Assembly: GCF_017876595.1 (NCBI RefSeq)
Contig: NZ_JAGIOG010000001.1
Span: 2,852,001-2,916,000 of the forward strand
DNA: 64,000 bases
Source of the DNA: Aeromicrobium fastidiosum
GTDB taxonomy: Bacteria; Actinomycetota; Actinomycetes; Propionibacteriales; Nocardioidaceae
Direction: 5' to 3'
Part shown: positions 24,993 through 32,611 of the stretch, piece after piece
How the letters are laid out: the number at the start of each line of letters is the position of its first letter
Numbering within the stretch: the first letter of the stretch is position 1
Notes under the pieces: generated by a model
The model's input: only the letters and a program-made list of their open reading frames with translations
Told to the model about the DNA's origin: nothing
The model's database searches: none
Translations under genes and position numbers: made by a program

Positions 24993-25276
24993 GCGACTCG
25001 CCGGTAGTCGTGGTGCGCGAGGGCTGGGACCGCCGCGAGGAGGTCGGGGACGCGAAAGCGCTGCTGACGTACCCGGCCGGAGTCGTGTCCTTCGAGCACG
25101 TCTGTGACCGTGGTGGCCGAGGTGTCATCGTGTGCGCGCCGCGGCTGCAGTTCGAGGGTGGACACACGCTCACCCGGTCCGATGCCGACAGCCCGGCGAC
25201 CGTCCAGCCGTCGATCCTCTGCGACGACTGCGGCACGCACGGCTTCGTCACCGACGGCGTCTGGCGGTCGTGCTGA
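24989..25276 (+). CDS. DUF6527-like phage protein
   Basis: The 95-residue protein starts at GTG 24989, overlapping the stop of the lysin remnant (GTGA). The central pattern HVCDRGGRGVIVCAP ... PSILCDDCGTHGFVTDGVW resembles DUF6527, small Cys-containing proteins frequent in actinophage tail/lysis regions. The Cys set (CD, CAP, CDDC) could bind zinc. It appears intact, unlike its upstream neighbour. Assignment is from the pattern of Cys and the PSI...C...F(V/I)xDGxV ending. Confidence 0.55.
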   Translation: MSDSPVVVVREGWDRREEVGDAKALLTYPAGVVSFEHVCDRGGRGVIVCAPRLQFEGGHTLTRSDADSPATVQPSILCDDCGTHGFVTDGVWRSC

Positions 25277-25350
25277 TGAGGTTCGTCCGCAACCTCGCCG
25301 CCTTCATCGGCTTCGCCGTCGAGGACAGCATGCTGGTGAATCTAGGCTGA
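25276..25350 (+). CDS. Very small protein (24 aa), possible 3'-truncated gene
   Basis: ATG 25276 overlaps the preceding stop in a TGATG junction, the usual sign of translational coupling. The 24 codons encode MRFVRNLAAFIGFAVEDSML plus four residues, an amphipathic helix-like segment. The end overlaps the convergent membrane gene by 9 bases. It may be the start of a phage gene whose rest was lost when foreign DNA joined here. Confidence 0.35.
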   Translation: MRFVRNLAAFIGFAVEDSMLVNLG

Positions 25351-26058
25351 TCGTTTGTGACGACGCGATTCGTGACGTGCTCGCCGCCACCGGCGCCACC
25401 TTTTCGGGGTATTTCGGACGGAAGCAAGCGCGGCCTCAACGTCTTCGCGCGACTTCCATCCCTCCCAAAGCGTTGCCGCGACCCAGCGGAGCAGTACTAC
25501 GAAGATGATGAGGTATCCGAGACCTGATCCGACTGTCGGCACCCATTGCGGTAGATCCAGCGAATTGCCGTCATCTTGGTTCGCGGAGGGATCGATGAGC
25601 GACGTCAAGTCTTCGGTGTAGCCACCTACCACGTCCCTGTATTCGTCAGCCGATAGCAGGCATTGGGCAGTGTCGGGCGTGGTCGACGGCTGGCAGTACC
25701 AGTGTCGGCGATCTCCGATTTCCGCCGCTACGAGCACGACGATTCGTCCAGTGCTTTCAAATGAGATGATCGAGCCGGGGAAGGGACGCGGGTCTCTGTA
25801 GTCAAAATTGGGCCGAGGTATGGCCCCTGACTCGTAGGCTTTCTGTTTAGCAGCGATCGCCGGCGCAAGGATGGCCACGACGGCGACTAAGAGCCACGCG
25901 ACGGCGGTACGGTCTGACTTCGTGAGGATTCTAGGAGGTCCGTTTGCGGCGTGTCGTCGGGGCACGGGGAGAACGTATCGGGACCGGGGTGCATCGCGAC
26001 GTGTTCTGGAAATTTCACGATTGTGGGGATTCTTTAGGGCGCGTGGCACCAAGTACAT
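25342..26058 (-). CDS. Hypothetical two-helix membrane protein
   Basis: The product (up to about 238 residues from ATG 26058) has a basic N-terminus, a membrane segment (TAVAWLLVAVVAILAPAIAA), an external domain of about 110 residues with two Cys (WYCQPSTTPDTAQCLL), a second membrane segment (GLGYLIIFVVLLRWVAATLW) and a very basic C-terminal tail (RRWRRARHESRRHKR). GTG 25965 would give a more usual 207-residue form that drops the odd leader, and I cannot decide between them. No family was recognised. It is probably cargo of the integrated element. Confidence 0.5.
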   Translation of the reverse strand: MYLVPRALKNPHNREISRTRRDAPRSRYVLPVPRRHAANGPPRILTKSDRTAVAWLLVAVVAILAPAIAAKQKAYESGAIPRPNFDYRDPRPFPGSIISFESTGRIVVLVAAEIGDRRHWYCQPSTTPDTAQCLLSADEYRDVVGGYTEDLTSLIDPSANQDDGNSLDLPQWVPTVGSGLGYLIIFVVLLRWVAATLWEGWKSREDVEAALASVRNTPKRWRRWRRARHESRRHKRSA

Positions 26059-26339
26059 GCTCAAGCGGGACGAGCACCACGATGGTGATCGATACCGCTG
26101 GCCCCTCGGGGCCTCGTCGCGCCCGTCGGTCCACTAATCCACCGACACGCGCTACCGGATCAAGCTGGCAGGAAGGACTCGATGCCCTAGAGCCTCGCGC
26201 CATTCGGGATGACTATCTTCACGGTCAGCTTTCGCACTTGTAGGACGAGCCAGTCGTTCGCTGTCGTCGATCGCGACAGCACATCTGGGGGTTCTCCGCT
26301 GCGACCGATTTGTCGCAATCGGCCCCTACCGTCGCAGTC

Positions 26340-26510
26340 ATGCAGCTCACCGCCACTATCCGCACTCGCCCCGCCGAAGGAGCCAAGAAGGGCGACAGCC
26401 TCGCCATGGAAGTCCTCACCGAAACCGCCGACGACTACGACGCCGCCCTCGCCCAGCTCGACGCCCGCGTCCCCGACGGATGGCAGAAGCTCTCCGTCCG
26501 AGCCCACTGA
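26340..26510 (+). CDS. Small hypothetical protein (56 aa)
   Basis: ATG 26340 opens a 56-codon frame: MQLTATIRTRPAEGAKKGDS, then LAMEVLTETADDYDAALAQL and DARVPDGWQKLSVRAH. It has a compact beta-alpha-beta look and strongly GC-rich third positions in contrast to its flanks, which supports real coding. Similar small proteins occur in actinophages and actinobacterial islands, but I do not know a family name. It stands alone in the right half of the element. Confidence 0.5.
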   Translation: MQLTATIRTRPAEGAKKGDSLAMEVLTETADDYDAALAQLDARVPDGWQKLSVRAH

Positions 26511-26536
26511 GAGTGGACGCAGCAGCGGGTTGGCAG

Positions 26537-26992
26537 TCACTCATGTGGTGAGGCGGTCACGTGTTCTATCGCGTAGAGCACCCGGCAGTCGACGGAGCCG
26601 CAAATGCACCCGCCCCCTTGATCGCGAGGCTTGTGCGTCTTACCGATGAACTCGACCTTGGCCTGCCATTGATCACGAGATCGAAGTGCGAACCGGACCT
26701 TGGTCCGCGCCTCCTTCAGCTCCCGCTCGTTTCTGTTCAGGAGCTTTCGCATCTGGTGGTAAAACTCTCGGACTCGGTCGAAATCGGTGACCAACCGCGT
26801 CTCTCGTCTCTCCGATGATTCGCCATGAATTGCGTAGTGCTCACGACAGTCGTCGCAGTAAGACCGACCGGCATTCTCGTCCTGAGGTTTCGCCCTGAAT
26901 GGGAGCTGGCAGCACGCGCAGAGGCCCCGTGACACATCCAGTACGCGGCGGGGTTGATCCGAGAAGGGGTTGTTGAGACGGCGTGTCGGCAT
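26537..26992 (-). CDS. Hypothetical zinc-binding protein
   Basis: The 151-residue protein has a treble-clef-like Cys set: CACCQLPF near residue 25 and YCDDC near 46, which together could hold one zinc. A long charged helix follows (about 68-105), then a second Cys group GGCICGSVDCRVL near residues 127-139. The arrangement suggests a nucleic-acid binding protein related to phage HNH-less zinc-finger proteins. No catalytic HNH residues are evident. It is the last recognisable gene before attR. Confidence 0.5.
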   Translation of the reverse strand: MPTRRLNNPFSDQPRRVLDVSRGLCACCQLPFRAKPQDENAGRSYCDDCREHYAIHGESSERRETRLVTDFDRVREFYHQMRKLLNRNERELKEARTKVRFALRSRDQWQAKVEFIGKTHKPRDQGGGCICGSVDCRVLYAIEHVTASPHE

Positions 26993-27284
26993 GGATAAAC
27001 GCTATCGCCGCGCTCCGACAGTCGTGCTCGATCCAGCGTATGCATGTGAATAGGTACATGTCACGGCACGCCGAGGGTGACGAGAGTCGTCGTTCAGTCT
27101 TACCGTCGGGCTATCTCATCCAGCGAGATGCACGACCTTCGAAATCTATGTCCGAATCCGTGTGTCCCGTGTGCTCACGCAGCGCCGCCTCGTGGAGCTT
27201 AGGTCGTCTATGCACTGACTTTTATGCTGCAATTCTAGTGCAGAACGCTTCACTGCTGACTTGGCGCTACGGCATCCAAACGAA

Positions 27285-27308
27285 TTCAAGTCCCCCCTCG
27301 GACACAAG
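27285..27308 (+). repeat. attR: right 24-bp direct repeat
   Basis: This copy is identical over 24 bases to 22288-22311, the 3' end of tRNA-Leu. It is preceded by unrelated AT-richer sequence and followed by a hairpin that was probably the original tRNA terminator. It marks the right end of the integrated element. Confidence 0.88.
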
Positions 27309-27311
27309 AAC

Positions 27312-27350
27312 ACAACCCCGCTCAGACCACGGTCTGGGCGGGGTTGTTTG
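27312..27350 (+). terminator. Terminator past attR, likely the original tRNA-Leu terminator
   Basis: ACAACCCCGCTCAGACC pairs with GGTCTGGGCGGGGTTGT (17 bp with one G-T pair) and is followed by TTG. It lies 4 bases past attR, the same distance at which the element-borne hairpin follows the tRNA. It therefore probably served tRNA-Leu before insertion. Confidence 0.7.
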
Positions 27351-27564
27351 TGTGGGCGGGGTCCTTGACTGCGTTGGGGATCGCTTGTCAGGGTGTTTCC
27401 TTCGCGGCGCGTCTCTGTAGGTCGTTGCGGCTGCCGGGGTGCCGCCGGTGGGCACGGTCACGTGCGAACATCATCGGGGCCGCGGCTGCGGCAGACCGTT
27501 GCACGCAGAGCGGCCACACGGACCGTCCTGCTCCAGGGACCGCGCACGTCAGAAGGTGGACACG

Positions 27565-28134
27565 ATGGCCAGACCCAACACCCTGTCAACGCGCATGGCT
27601 GTTGTCCTGTGCCTGGCCGCACTCCTCGTCAGCGGCGTTCTGGCGGCCGTCGTGGCCATCCAGAAGGCGACCTCCCACTCCGTCGAAGCCAAGGAACAGA
27701 AGCAGAACGTGGCGGACGCCAAACGGGTCTTCTCCTACCCGACCGGTGCAGTCGAGACCTGGAAGCGGGCGCGAGTGTGCCCCAAGCTGCAGGCCTACTG
27801 CGACGACCCTTCGGTACATGCCGCAGCAAAGTTCAGCCTGACCATGACACCGCAGGAAGTGTGCGACAGCGCAGTCGCGTGGGCCACCCAGGCCAAGATG
27901 CAGACGATGAGCGTCGTTCCGGAGGAAAGCACCCAGCCGTTCACGCCCGAGACCGCCCAGCAGCTGTGCGAATCCAGGGGAAGCGAGAGCCTCGTGTTCG
28001 CCCGCACTGTTCCCGGCCGCCCACGCATCCCGTTCACGGCGGAGGTGTACGTGGTCGGTGAGCCCAAGCCGGGCAAGGCACCAGAGGACAGCGCTGGGCT
28101 GTTCGACATGTACCTGGGAACGACTGAGCGCTGA
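27565..28134 (+). CDS. Hypothetical membrane-anchored/exported protein
   Basis: The 189-residue product starts at ATG 27565, 8 bases after an AGAAGG ribosome site. It has an N-terminal membrane segment (about residues 10-30) and then an extracytoplasmic domain of about 155 residues with four Cys (VCPKLQAYC, EVCDSAV, QLCESRG) that could form two disulfides. It lacks a lipobox. No family was recognised. It is the first chromosomal gene right of the element. Confidence 0.55.
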   Translation: MARPNTLSTRMAVVLCLAALLVSGVLAAVVAIQKATSHSVEAKEQKQNVADAKRVFSYPTGAVETWKRARVCPKLQAYCDDPSVHAAAKFSLTMTPQEVCDSAVAWATQAKMQTMSVVPEESTQPFTPETAQQLCESRGSESLVFARTVPGRPRIPFTAEVYVVGEPKPGKAPEDSAGLFDMYLGTTER

Positions 28135-28330
28135 CCAAGACCCCCGCGTTGCGGGGCGGGGGCGCGAGCCCGGGCTGCCTCACGATGACGCCTCTTGCTG
28201 CGGCCGCGTACCTCGACCGTCGGCTCGCCACGGTGCACGACGACCGGTCCCAGCGAAACCGGCCGCCATGGCCTCGACCTGATCCCTCCTCCTTCGGAAG
28301 GGGGATGTTTGTCGTGGTCGACGAGGTGAA

Positions 28331-29527
28331 TCACCTCGGGGTGATGACGCAGTCGCTCTGCGTGAAGACGCTGACGCCGGACGTGGCGTCGTAGGACGAC
28401 GTCGCCTCGAACGCCGAGATGTATGCGCGCGCGCCCGCTCCCGTCGGGCTGTCGTACTCGGTGCTCAGAACAGTGCTGAGATTCGTTGCTCTGTCATCGG
28501 GCACCGGCACGAGGCCAGACGCCCGGACCGCCGCGTCGAACGCCTCAGTCACCTCGTCGCCGGGGAATCGCGCTCCCTCCTGCACCGAGTAGCGATTCTC
28601 CCTCTGCCATCCGGGCTGCTCGTCGCAAGGACGGAACGCGCTCTCGGACTCCCAGGACACCTTTCCTGCGAGCGCCTTCTTGAGCGACTCGTCGAGGGCG
28701 TCCTGCCTGGCAACGACTTCAGGTGGCAGCGACGTGGGTTTCGGCCCGTTGACCTCGACGGACGTCGGCTCCCGGCGCTGGCCTCCGACGTCATCGTCCT
28801 CGTGGTCGGGATTGAACGCCGCCACCATGGCACCGATTCCGATCACCAAGAACAACGCCACGACGATGCCGATGGCAGCCGTAGTCCTGGGGTGCATCAC
28901 GGCTGCTGGCACGACGCCGGGGAACTCCCGTGCGATGTCCTCGTCGCCGTAGACGCCACCGACTCGCACGCCCAGCACGAACACGATGTCGTCCAGGTTG
29001 TCCACGCCCCACTGCCGCTGGTCCAGTCGCGCGAATCCGCTCGGAGTCCAGAGCACCACGTTGGCCGCGAACGAGGTCACGCCGAGCGCGAGGTACTGGA
29101 ACGCTGCGGCTTGCATCTCATCGTCGACTCGCAGGGTGACGGTCTTGCCTCTCCAGTTCCGGGACCTGACGGCCCCGTTGGCTGGATCCAGCGTCAGCTT
29201 CTTCACCAACATGCCGGCGACGGGCAGCGCGCATGCTCCTATGAGCGTCGCGATGAGAAGGAGAGTCGCGACAACGCCAAGTCCCCTGAGAAACGCGATC
29301 GTGGGGATCCCGAGAAGGAGGATGGCCAGGAGGAACTTTCGCGAGCCGTCGAACTCGGACCAGAACGTCCTGAGCGTGGGTCGAACCGTCAGGACAGGCA
29401 GACGGGCGGTCGTTCTACCTGCGAACGCCTGCTTGTACGCGTACAGGTTCTGGTGATGTGCGCACACCAGATTCCCGTCGGTGCATCCGCAGTCAGGGCT
29501 GAACGTGTCATCAGTCTTGTCAGGCAT
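28331..29527 (-). CDS. Hypothetical membrane protein with N-terminal Cys motif
   Basis: The 398-residue product (ATG 29527) begins with a cytosolic segment containing CGCTDGNLVCAHH, a possible metal-binding knuckle. Two membrane helices follow (about 62-80 and 84-108), then a cytosolic PH-like region around 110-200, a third membrane helix (about 213-235: TTAAIGIVVALFLVIGIGAMVAAF) and an external C-terminal domain with two Cys. No family was recognised. A hairpin-rich 200 bases separates it from the convergent exported-protein gene. Confidence 0.55.
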   Translation of the reverse strand: MPDKTDDTFSPDCGCTDGNLVCAHHQNLYAYKQAFAGRTTARLPVLTVRPTLRTFWSEFDGSRKFLLAILLLGIPTIAFLRGLGVVATLLLIATLIGACALPVAGMLVKKLTLDPANGAVRSRNWRGKTVTLRVDDEMQAAAFQYLALGVTSFAANVVLWTPSGFARLDQRQWGVDNLDDIVFVLGVRVGGVYGDEDIAREFPGVVPAAVMHPRTTAAIGIVVALFLVIGIGAMVAAFNPDHEDDDVGGQRREPTSVEVNGPKPTSLPPEVVARQDALDESLKKALAGKVSWESESAFRPCDEQPGWQRENRYSVQEGARFPGDEVTEAFDAAVRASGLVPVPDDRATNLSTVLSTEYDSPTGAGARAYISAFEATSSYDATSGVSVFTQSDCVITPR

Positions 29528-29712
29528 GCGACTCCTTGTCCGTGGGGTCACGAATTTAGATGTTGGCCTGGATCATCGCGATGCCTGCCTTCTTGCGCGT
29601 CACGGCACGTCCCCGAGGCGGGGACCTTCGTCCACACGATCACGGTCGATGGGCCGTGCTGCTGATCGGCTTGCGGGGGCACGGTGGAGGCACACCGTCC
29701 TCAGGAGCAGCC

Positions 29713-29883
29713 ATGACCACCACCCAACCCGTCGTCGTCGCGATCGTCGACAAGCAGCCGAGCGCACTGCGCGTCGCGGTCGACGAGGTCCGTTCGTCCG
29801 GTTCGCCCCTGCGGGTCATCCACGCGACAGGCTTCGCGCTCACGTACGCGATTGGACGCCAGTTCGGGTCCGCGGTCGCTTGA
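29713..29883 (+). pseudogene. Universal stress protein N-terminal fragment (56 aa)
   Basis: The frame from ATG 29713 (ribosome site CAGGAGC) reads MTTTQPVVVAIVDKQPSALR, then VAVDEVRSSGSPLRVIHATG and a short tail. The first 42 residues match the beta1-alpha1-beta2 start of a universal stress protein domain (usually VVVGVDGS.SS..AL..A..EA...G..L.VVHA). The nucleotide-binding Gly-x2-Gly-x9-Gly loop that comes later is absent, and the frame ends at 56 residues instead of about 140. The Asp of the usual VDGS is changed to VDKQ. It is a truncated remnant or, less likely, a mini-protein. Confidence 0.5.
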
Positions 29884-29933
29884 CTGCGTGAAGCCAGCTC
29901 GCGTACCTGGGACGGTCTGAGACCGTGGAGAGC

Positions 29934-31010
29934 ATGACGTCTTCCCCTCATGCACTGATCGTCGGAGCCACCGGCATCTCCGGCACCGCCCTCGCCGAGC
30001 GCCTCGTCGGTGAGGGCTGGGACGTCACGGGCCTGTCCCGCAGCCGGACGCTCGACCTGGACGGGGTGACAGACGTGCGGGTCGACCTGCAGTCGGCCGA
30101 TGACACCCGTCGGGCGCTCTCGGGCCAGGCGTTCACGCACGTCTTCATCACGGCCTGGGTGCGGGGTGCGACCGAGGACGAGAACATCGCCGTCAACAGC
30201 GCGATCGTCCGCAACCTGCTCGACGCCGTCCGGCCTGCCGGGTCGGTGCAGCACGTCGCGCTGATGACGGGCCTCAAGCACTACATGGGCCCGTTCGAGG
30301 CGTACGGCAAGGGCGAGGTGCGCGACACCCCCTTCCGTGAGGACGAGGAGCGCCTCCCGTACCCGAACTTCTACTACGCCCAGGAGGACGTCCTCTGGGA
30401 GGCCGCGGCGCGCGACGGCTTCACGTGGAGCGTCCACCGTGCGCACACCGTCATCGGCACCGCCGTCGGCAACGCGATGAACATGGCGCAGACCCTGGCC
30501 GTCCAGGCGGCGATCTGCCGCGAGCACGGCCGACCATTCGTGTTCCCGGGCTCGCAGACCCAGTGGGACGGTCTGACCGACATGACGGACGCCGGCCTGC
30601 TGGCCGAGCACATGCAGTGGGCCGCGACGACGCCCGAGGCGGCGAACACCTCGTTCAACATCGCCAACGGTGACGTCTTCCGCTGGCGCTGGATGTGGCC
30701 CCGCATCGCCGAGCTGCTCGGCGTCGAGCCGGAGGGGTTCGCCGATGCGCCGCGTCCCCTCGAGCAGCAGGTGGCCGGGGCGGCGGACGACTGGCAGGTC
30801 GTCAGCGAACGCCACGGTCTGGCCGTCGAAGACGTCGACCAGCTGGCCTCGTGGTGGCACACCGACGCTGATCTGGGCCGTGACTTCGAGTGCCTGACCG
30901 ACATGCGCCGCAGCCGGCAGGCGGGGTTCAAGGAGAGCCGCACGACGGTCGACTGCTTCGCGCGGGTCTTCGACGACCTGCGACGTCGCAACCTCATCCC
31001 GCCGCTGTAG
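29934..31010 (+). CDS. PRISE-type SDR oxidoreductase (progesterone 5-beta-reductase/iridoid synthase-like)
   Basis: The 358-residue protein has an N-terminal Rossmann fold with GATGISG (about 10-16). It also has the marks of the PRISE subgroup: LMTGLKHYMGPFEAYG (about 113-128), YPNFYYAQEDVLWE (about 144-157, with the catalytic-type Tyr-Tyr), WSVHRAHTVIG (about 167-177) and an SFNIANGDVFRWRWMWPRIAE region near 243-262. Such enzymes reduce activated C=C bonds with NADPH. In bacteria the substrates are mostly unknown. I chose ATG 29934 over GTG 29925. It converges on the permease gene with a 17-base overlap. Confidence 0.85.
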   Translation: MTSSPHALIVGATGISGTALAERLVGEGWDVTGLSRSRTLDLDGVTDVRVDLQSADDTRRALSGQAFTHVFITAWVRGATEDENIAVNSAIVRNLLDAVRPAGSVQHVALMTGLKHYMGPFEAYGKGEVRDTPFREDEERLPYPNFYYAQEDVLWEAAARDGFTWSVHRAHTVIGTAVGNAMNMAQTLAVQAAICREHGRPFVFPGSQTQWDGLTDMTDAGLLAEHMQWAATTPEAANTSFNIANGDVFRWRWMWPRIAELLGVEPEGFADAPRPLEQQVAGAADDWQVVSERHGLAVEDVDQLASWWHTDADLGRDFECLTDMRRSRQAGFKESRTTVDCFARVFDDLRRRNLIPPL

Positions 31011-31575
31011 TCCCCGGCTCGGGACGGGTCGTCCCGACCCACCCACCGAGCAGGCGGGCCGTGAGGACGGCCGCGACGGCCTCGGCCGCGAGCAGGCCGA
31101 CGAGGACGAGCAGCTGGACCTCGGCCGCCTCCGCGGGGGAGGCGCCGCCCAGCAGCAGGCCGACGAATGCGCCGGGCAGCGTGACGAGCCCGGCGCTGCG
31201 CGTCTGGTCGATCGCCGGGATCAGCGCGCGACCGGCTGCCACCCGACCCAGTGCCGCGGTGGCCTGCCGCGGAGTGGCCCCGAGGGCGAGCCATCCCTCG
31301 ACCTCGCCCCAGTCGCGGGCGTCGCAGCCGATGCGCCGCGCGGAGGTGGCCGTCGCGGCGACGACCATGACGCCGAGGTAGAGCACGACCCATCCGGGGT
31401 GTCGGAACACGAACGCGATGACGAGCGCCACGACGACGAGTTGGACGGCTCCTCGGGCGACCGCCACGACGGCGTCGGCCCGCACGCGCACGCCGGCGAC
31501 GGTGACGGTCAGCAACGCGATGGCCAGGAGCACCGCCACCGCAGCGGCGGAACGTGCCGGGTCGAGGGTGCTCAT
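30994..31575 (-). CDS. FetB/UPF0014 iron-export permease-like protein, internally shortened
   Basis: The 193-residue protein has hydrophobic segments at about residues 10-28, 38-56, 62-76, 132-146 and 153-177. The conserved segments LALGATPRQATAALGR, ALIPAIDQTRSAGLVTLPGAFVGLLLGG and the QL.VL tail identify UPF0014/FetB. Members are normally about 240-265 residues. Here RRIGCDARDWGEVEGWLALGATP runs straight from the second hydrophobic block to the cytosolic loop. About 60 residues that normally hold a membrane hairpin with the IPxAGMxxGNxM signature are missing. No FetA-type ATPase gene is adjacent. It may be non-functional. Confidence 0.75.
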   Translation of the reverse strand: MSTLDPARSAAAVAVLLAIALLTVTVAGVRVRADAVVAVARGAVQLVVVALVIAFVFRHPGWVVLYLGVMVVAATATSARRIGCDARDWGEVEGWLALGATPRQATAALGRVAAGRALIPAIDQTRSAGLVTLPGAFVGLLLGGASPAEAAEVQLLVLVGLLAAEAVAAVLTARLLGGWVGTTRPEPGTTAAG

Positions 31576-31619
31576 ACGAGCAGTGTGCCGCGGCGAACCC
31601 CGTCGCGTAGATTGCGGCC

Positions 31620-31943
31620 ATGGCGAGCTGGCGACGACCGACCAACGCCCCGGACAGTCACGGGGCGTGGCTCTGTCCGTGCTGCGGCCACCGCACGCTC
31701 GAGGGCGCTGGCGACTACGACCTGTGCCCCGTGTGCTTCTGGGAGGACGCCGGCGATCAGCTGCGCTGGCCGACCATGACCGACGGGCCGAACGGCATCA
31801 GCCTGATCGAGGCTCAGCGCACCTTCGCCGAGGTCGGAGCGTGCGCGCAGGCGTTCGTCCCGCAGACGCGCGATCCCTGGCCGGGCGAGGAGCGCGAGGC
31901 CGGGTGGCGGGTCCTTGACCCCGAGCTCGACGACTTCGAGTGA
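31620..31943 (+). CDS. CPCC-type cysteine-rich protein
   Basis: The 107-residue protein contains the family signature LCPCCGHRTLEG (about 18-29) and YDLCPVCFWEDAGDQLRWP (about 33-51). Its two CxxC pairs should bind one zinc ion, and the C-terminal half is charged. CPCC proteins are common small genes in actinobacteria with no known role. It begins at ATG 31620, 44 bases from the divergent permease gene. Confidence 0.85.
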   Translation: MASWRRPTNAPDSHGAWLCPCCGHRTLEGAGDYDLCPVCFWEDAGDQLRWPTMTDGPNGISLIEAQRTFAEVGACAQAFVPQTRDPWPGEEREAGWRVLDPELDDFE

Positions 31944-32084
31944 GGACCTGACGACCCTGACAACGTCCCGTGGCCCGAGCATCACGAAGCCTTGTACTGG
32001 TGGCGGCCGACGTACTTCCGCCGTTCCGAGAACAGGCGCACCGGGCCTGCGCCGCGACGACCGCCGTCGAATGCGGCGGAGACG

Positions 32085-32603
32085 ATGATGGCGCGCATCA
32101 TCGAGGTCGCGCCCGAGACGGCCGACATCGACCTACGCATCCGTCAGCAGTGGACCGAACCCGCGGTCATGCCGTTTTGCGGCGAGCTGGCGAGCTTCGT
32201 CGCCGAGGCGGCGCTGCGCGGCGACACTGAACTCGCCCTGCGGATCATGGACGAGCTCGAGGCCGGGCTCGCGAGCGGCGACGGCTACGCCGGCACCTGC
32301 GTGAGCATCGGCTTCCTCGAGCCGCAGTACGACCGGGGCGAGGACGGCGAGGCGTGGCCGCCGGCCGAGAGTCTCGGCTTCCGCACCGAGGAGATGGCCG
32401 CGTTCGTCGACTCGTGGCCGAAGCACGTCAGGGCCGAGCTGCGACGTCAGATGGCTTACGAGGCCAAGGCCGAGCGCCGCGAACGACGACTGTGGGGTCC
32501 TCCGCAGCCGGACGGATCGTGGCGGCCGACGTACCGCTGGAAGCTGAGGCACCCGATCCTGTGGTGGAAGATGCGACACGCGGGCATCAGCTTCGCCGGG
32601 TGA
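32085..32603 (+). CDS. Hypothetical protein (DUF7674-like)
   Basis: From ATG 32085 the product is 172 residues. It has an N-terminal helical part, then MPFCGELASFVAEAALRGDTELALRIMDELEAGLASGD (about 25-62). That is a helical-repeat pattern I associate with the DUF7674 group, followed by CVSIGFLEPQY. The last 30 residues are basic and Trp-rich (SWRPTYRWKLRHPILWWKMRH). A TTG at 31992 would extend it through a copy of the WRPTY-coding sequence, discussed under findings. The function is unknown. Confidence 0.6.
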   Translation: MMARIIEVAPETADIDLRIRQQWTEPAVMPFCGELASFVAEAALRGDTELALRIMDELEAGLASGDGYAGTCVSIGFLEPQYDRGEDGEAWPPAESLGFRTEEMAAFVDSWPKHVRAELRRQMAYEAKAERRERRLWGPPQPDGSWRPTYRWKLRHPILWWKMRHAGISFAG

Positions 32604-32611
32604 CCGGCTGA

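Larger units (their letters stand above)
22288..27308 (+). mobile_element. Decayed integrated element (prophage remnant) in tRNA-Leu
   Basis: About 5.0 kb lies between two identical 24-bp direct repeats; the left copy is the 3' end of the tRNA-Leu gene. Next to the left repeat is an integrase fragment. Inside are a broken phage lysin gene with a C-terminal membrane region, a DUF6527-like gene and several small orphan genes, with base composition more mixed than the flanks. This is the standard architecture of a tyrosine-recombinase element inserted in a tRNA 3' end. The integrase has lost its catalytic domain and several genes are frameshifted, so the element is probably immobile on its own. 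Confidence 0.85.
26993..27564. other. Non-coding stretch spanning the right end of the element
   Basis: No convincing gene lies here. A frame crossing 26983-27420 is mostly low-quality sequence and reads through the att repeat, so it is not taken as a gene. The stretch contains the AT-richer end of the element (27000-27284), the right att copy, a strong terminator and about 210 bases of chromosomal leader before the secreted-protein gene at 27565. Confidence 0.5.

Noticed and set aside
26983-27420. A 145-residue plus-strand frame crossing attR
   Set aside because: It reads through the att repeat and the terminator, has no family or domain, and its composition changes at the junction.
28135-28330. 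Possible structured RNA in the GC-rich hairpins between convergent genes
   Set aside because: CCCCGC/GCGGGG type hairpins here are best explained as terminators of the two convergent genes. No conserved RNA motif is visible.
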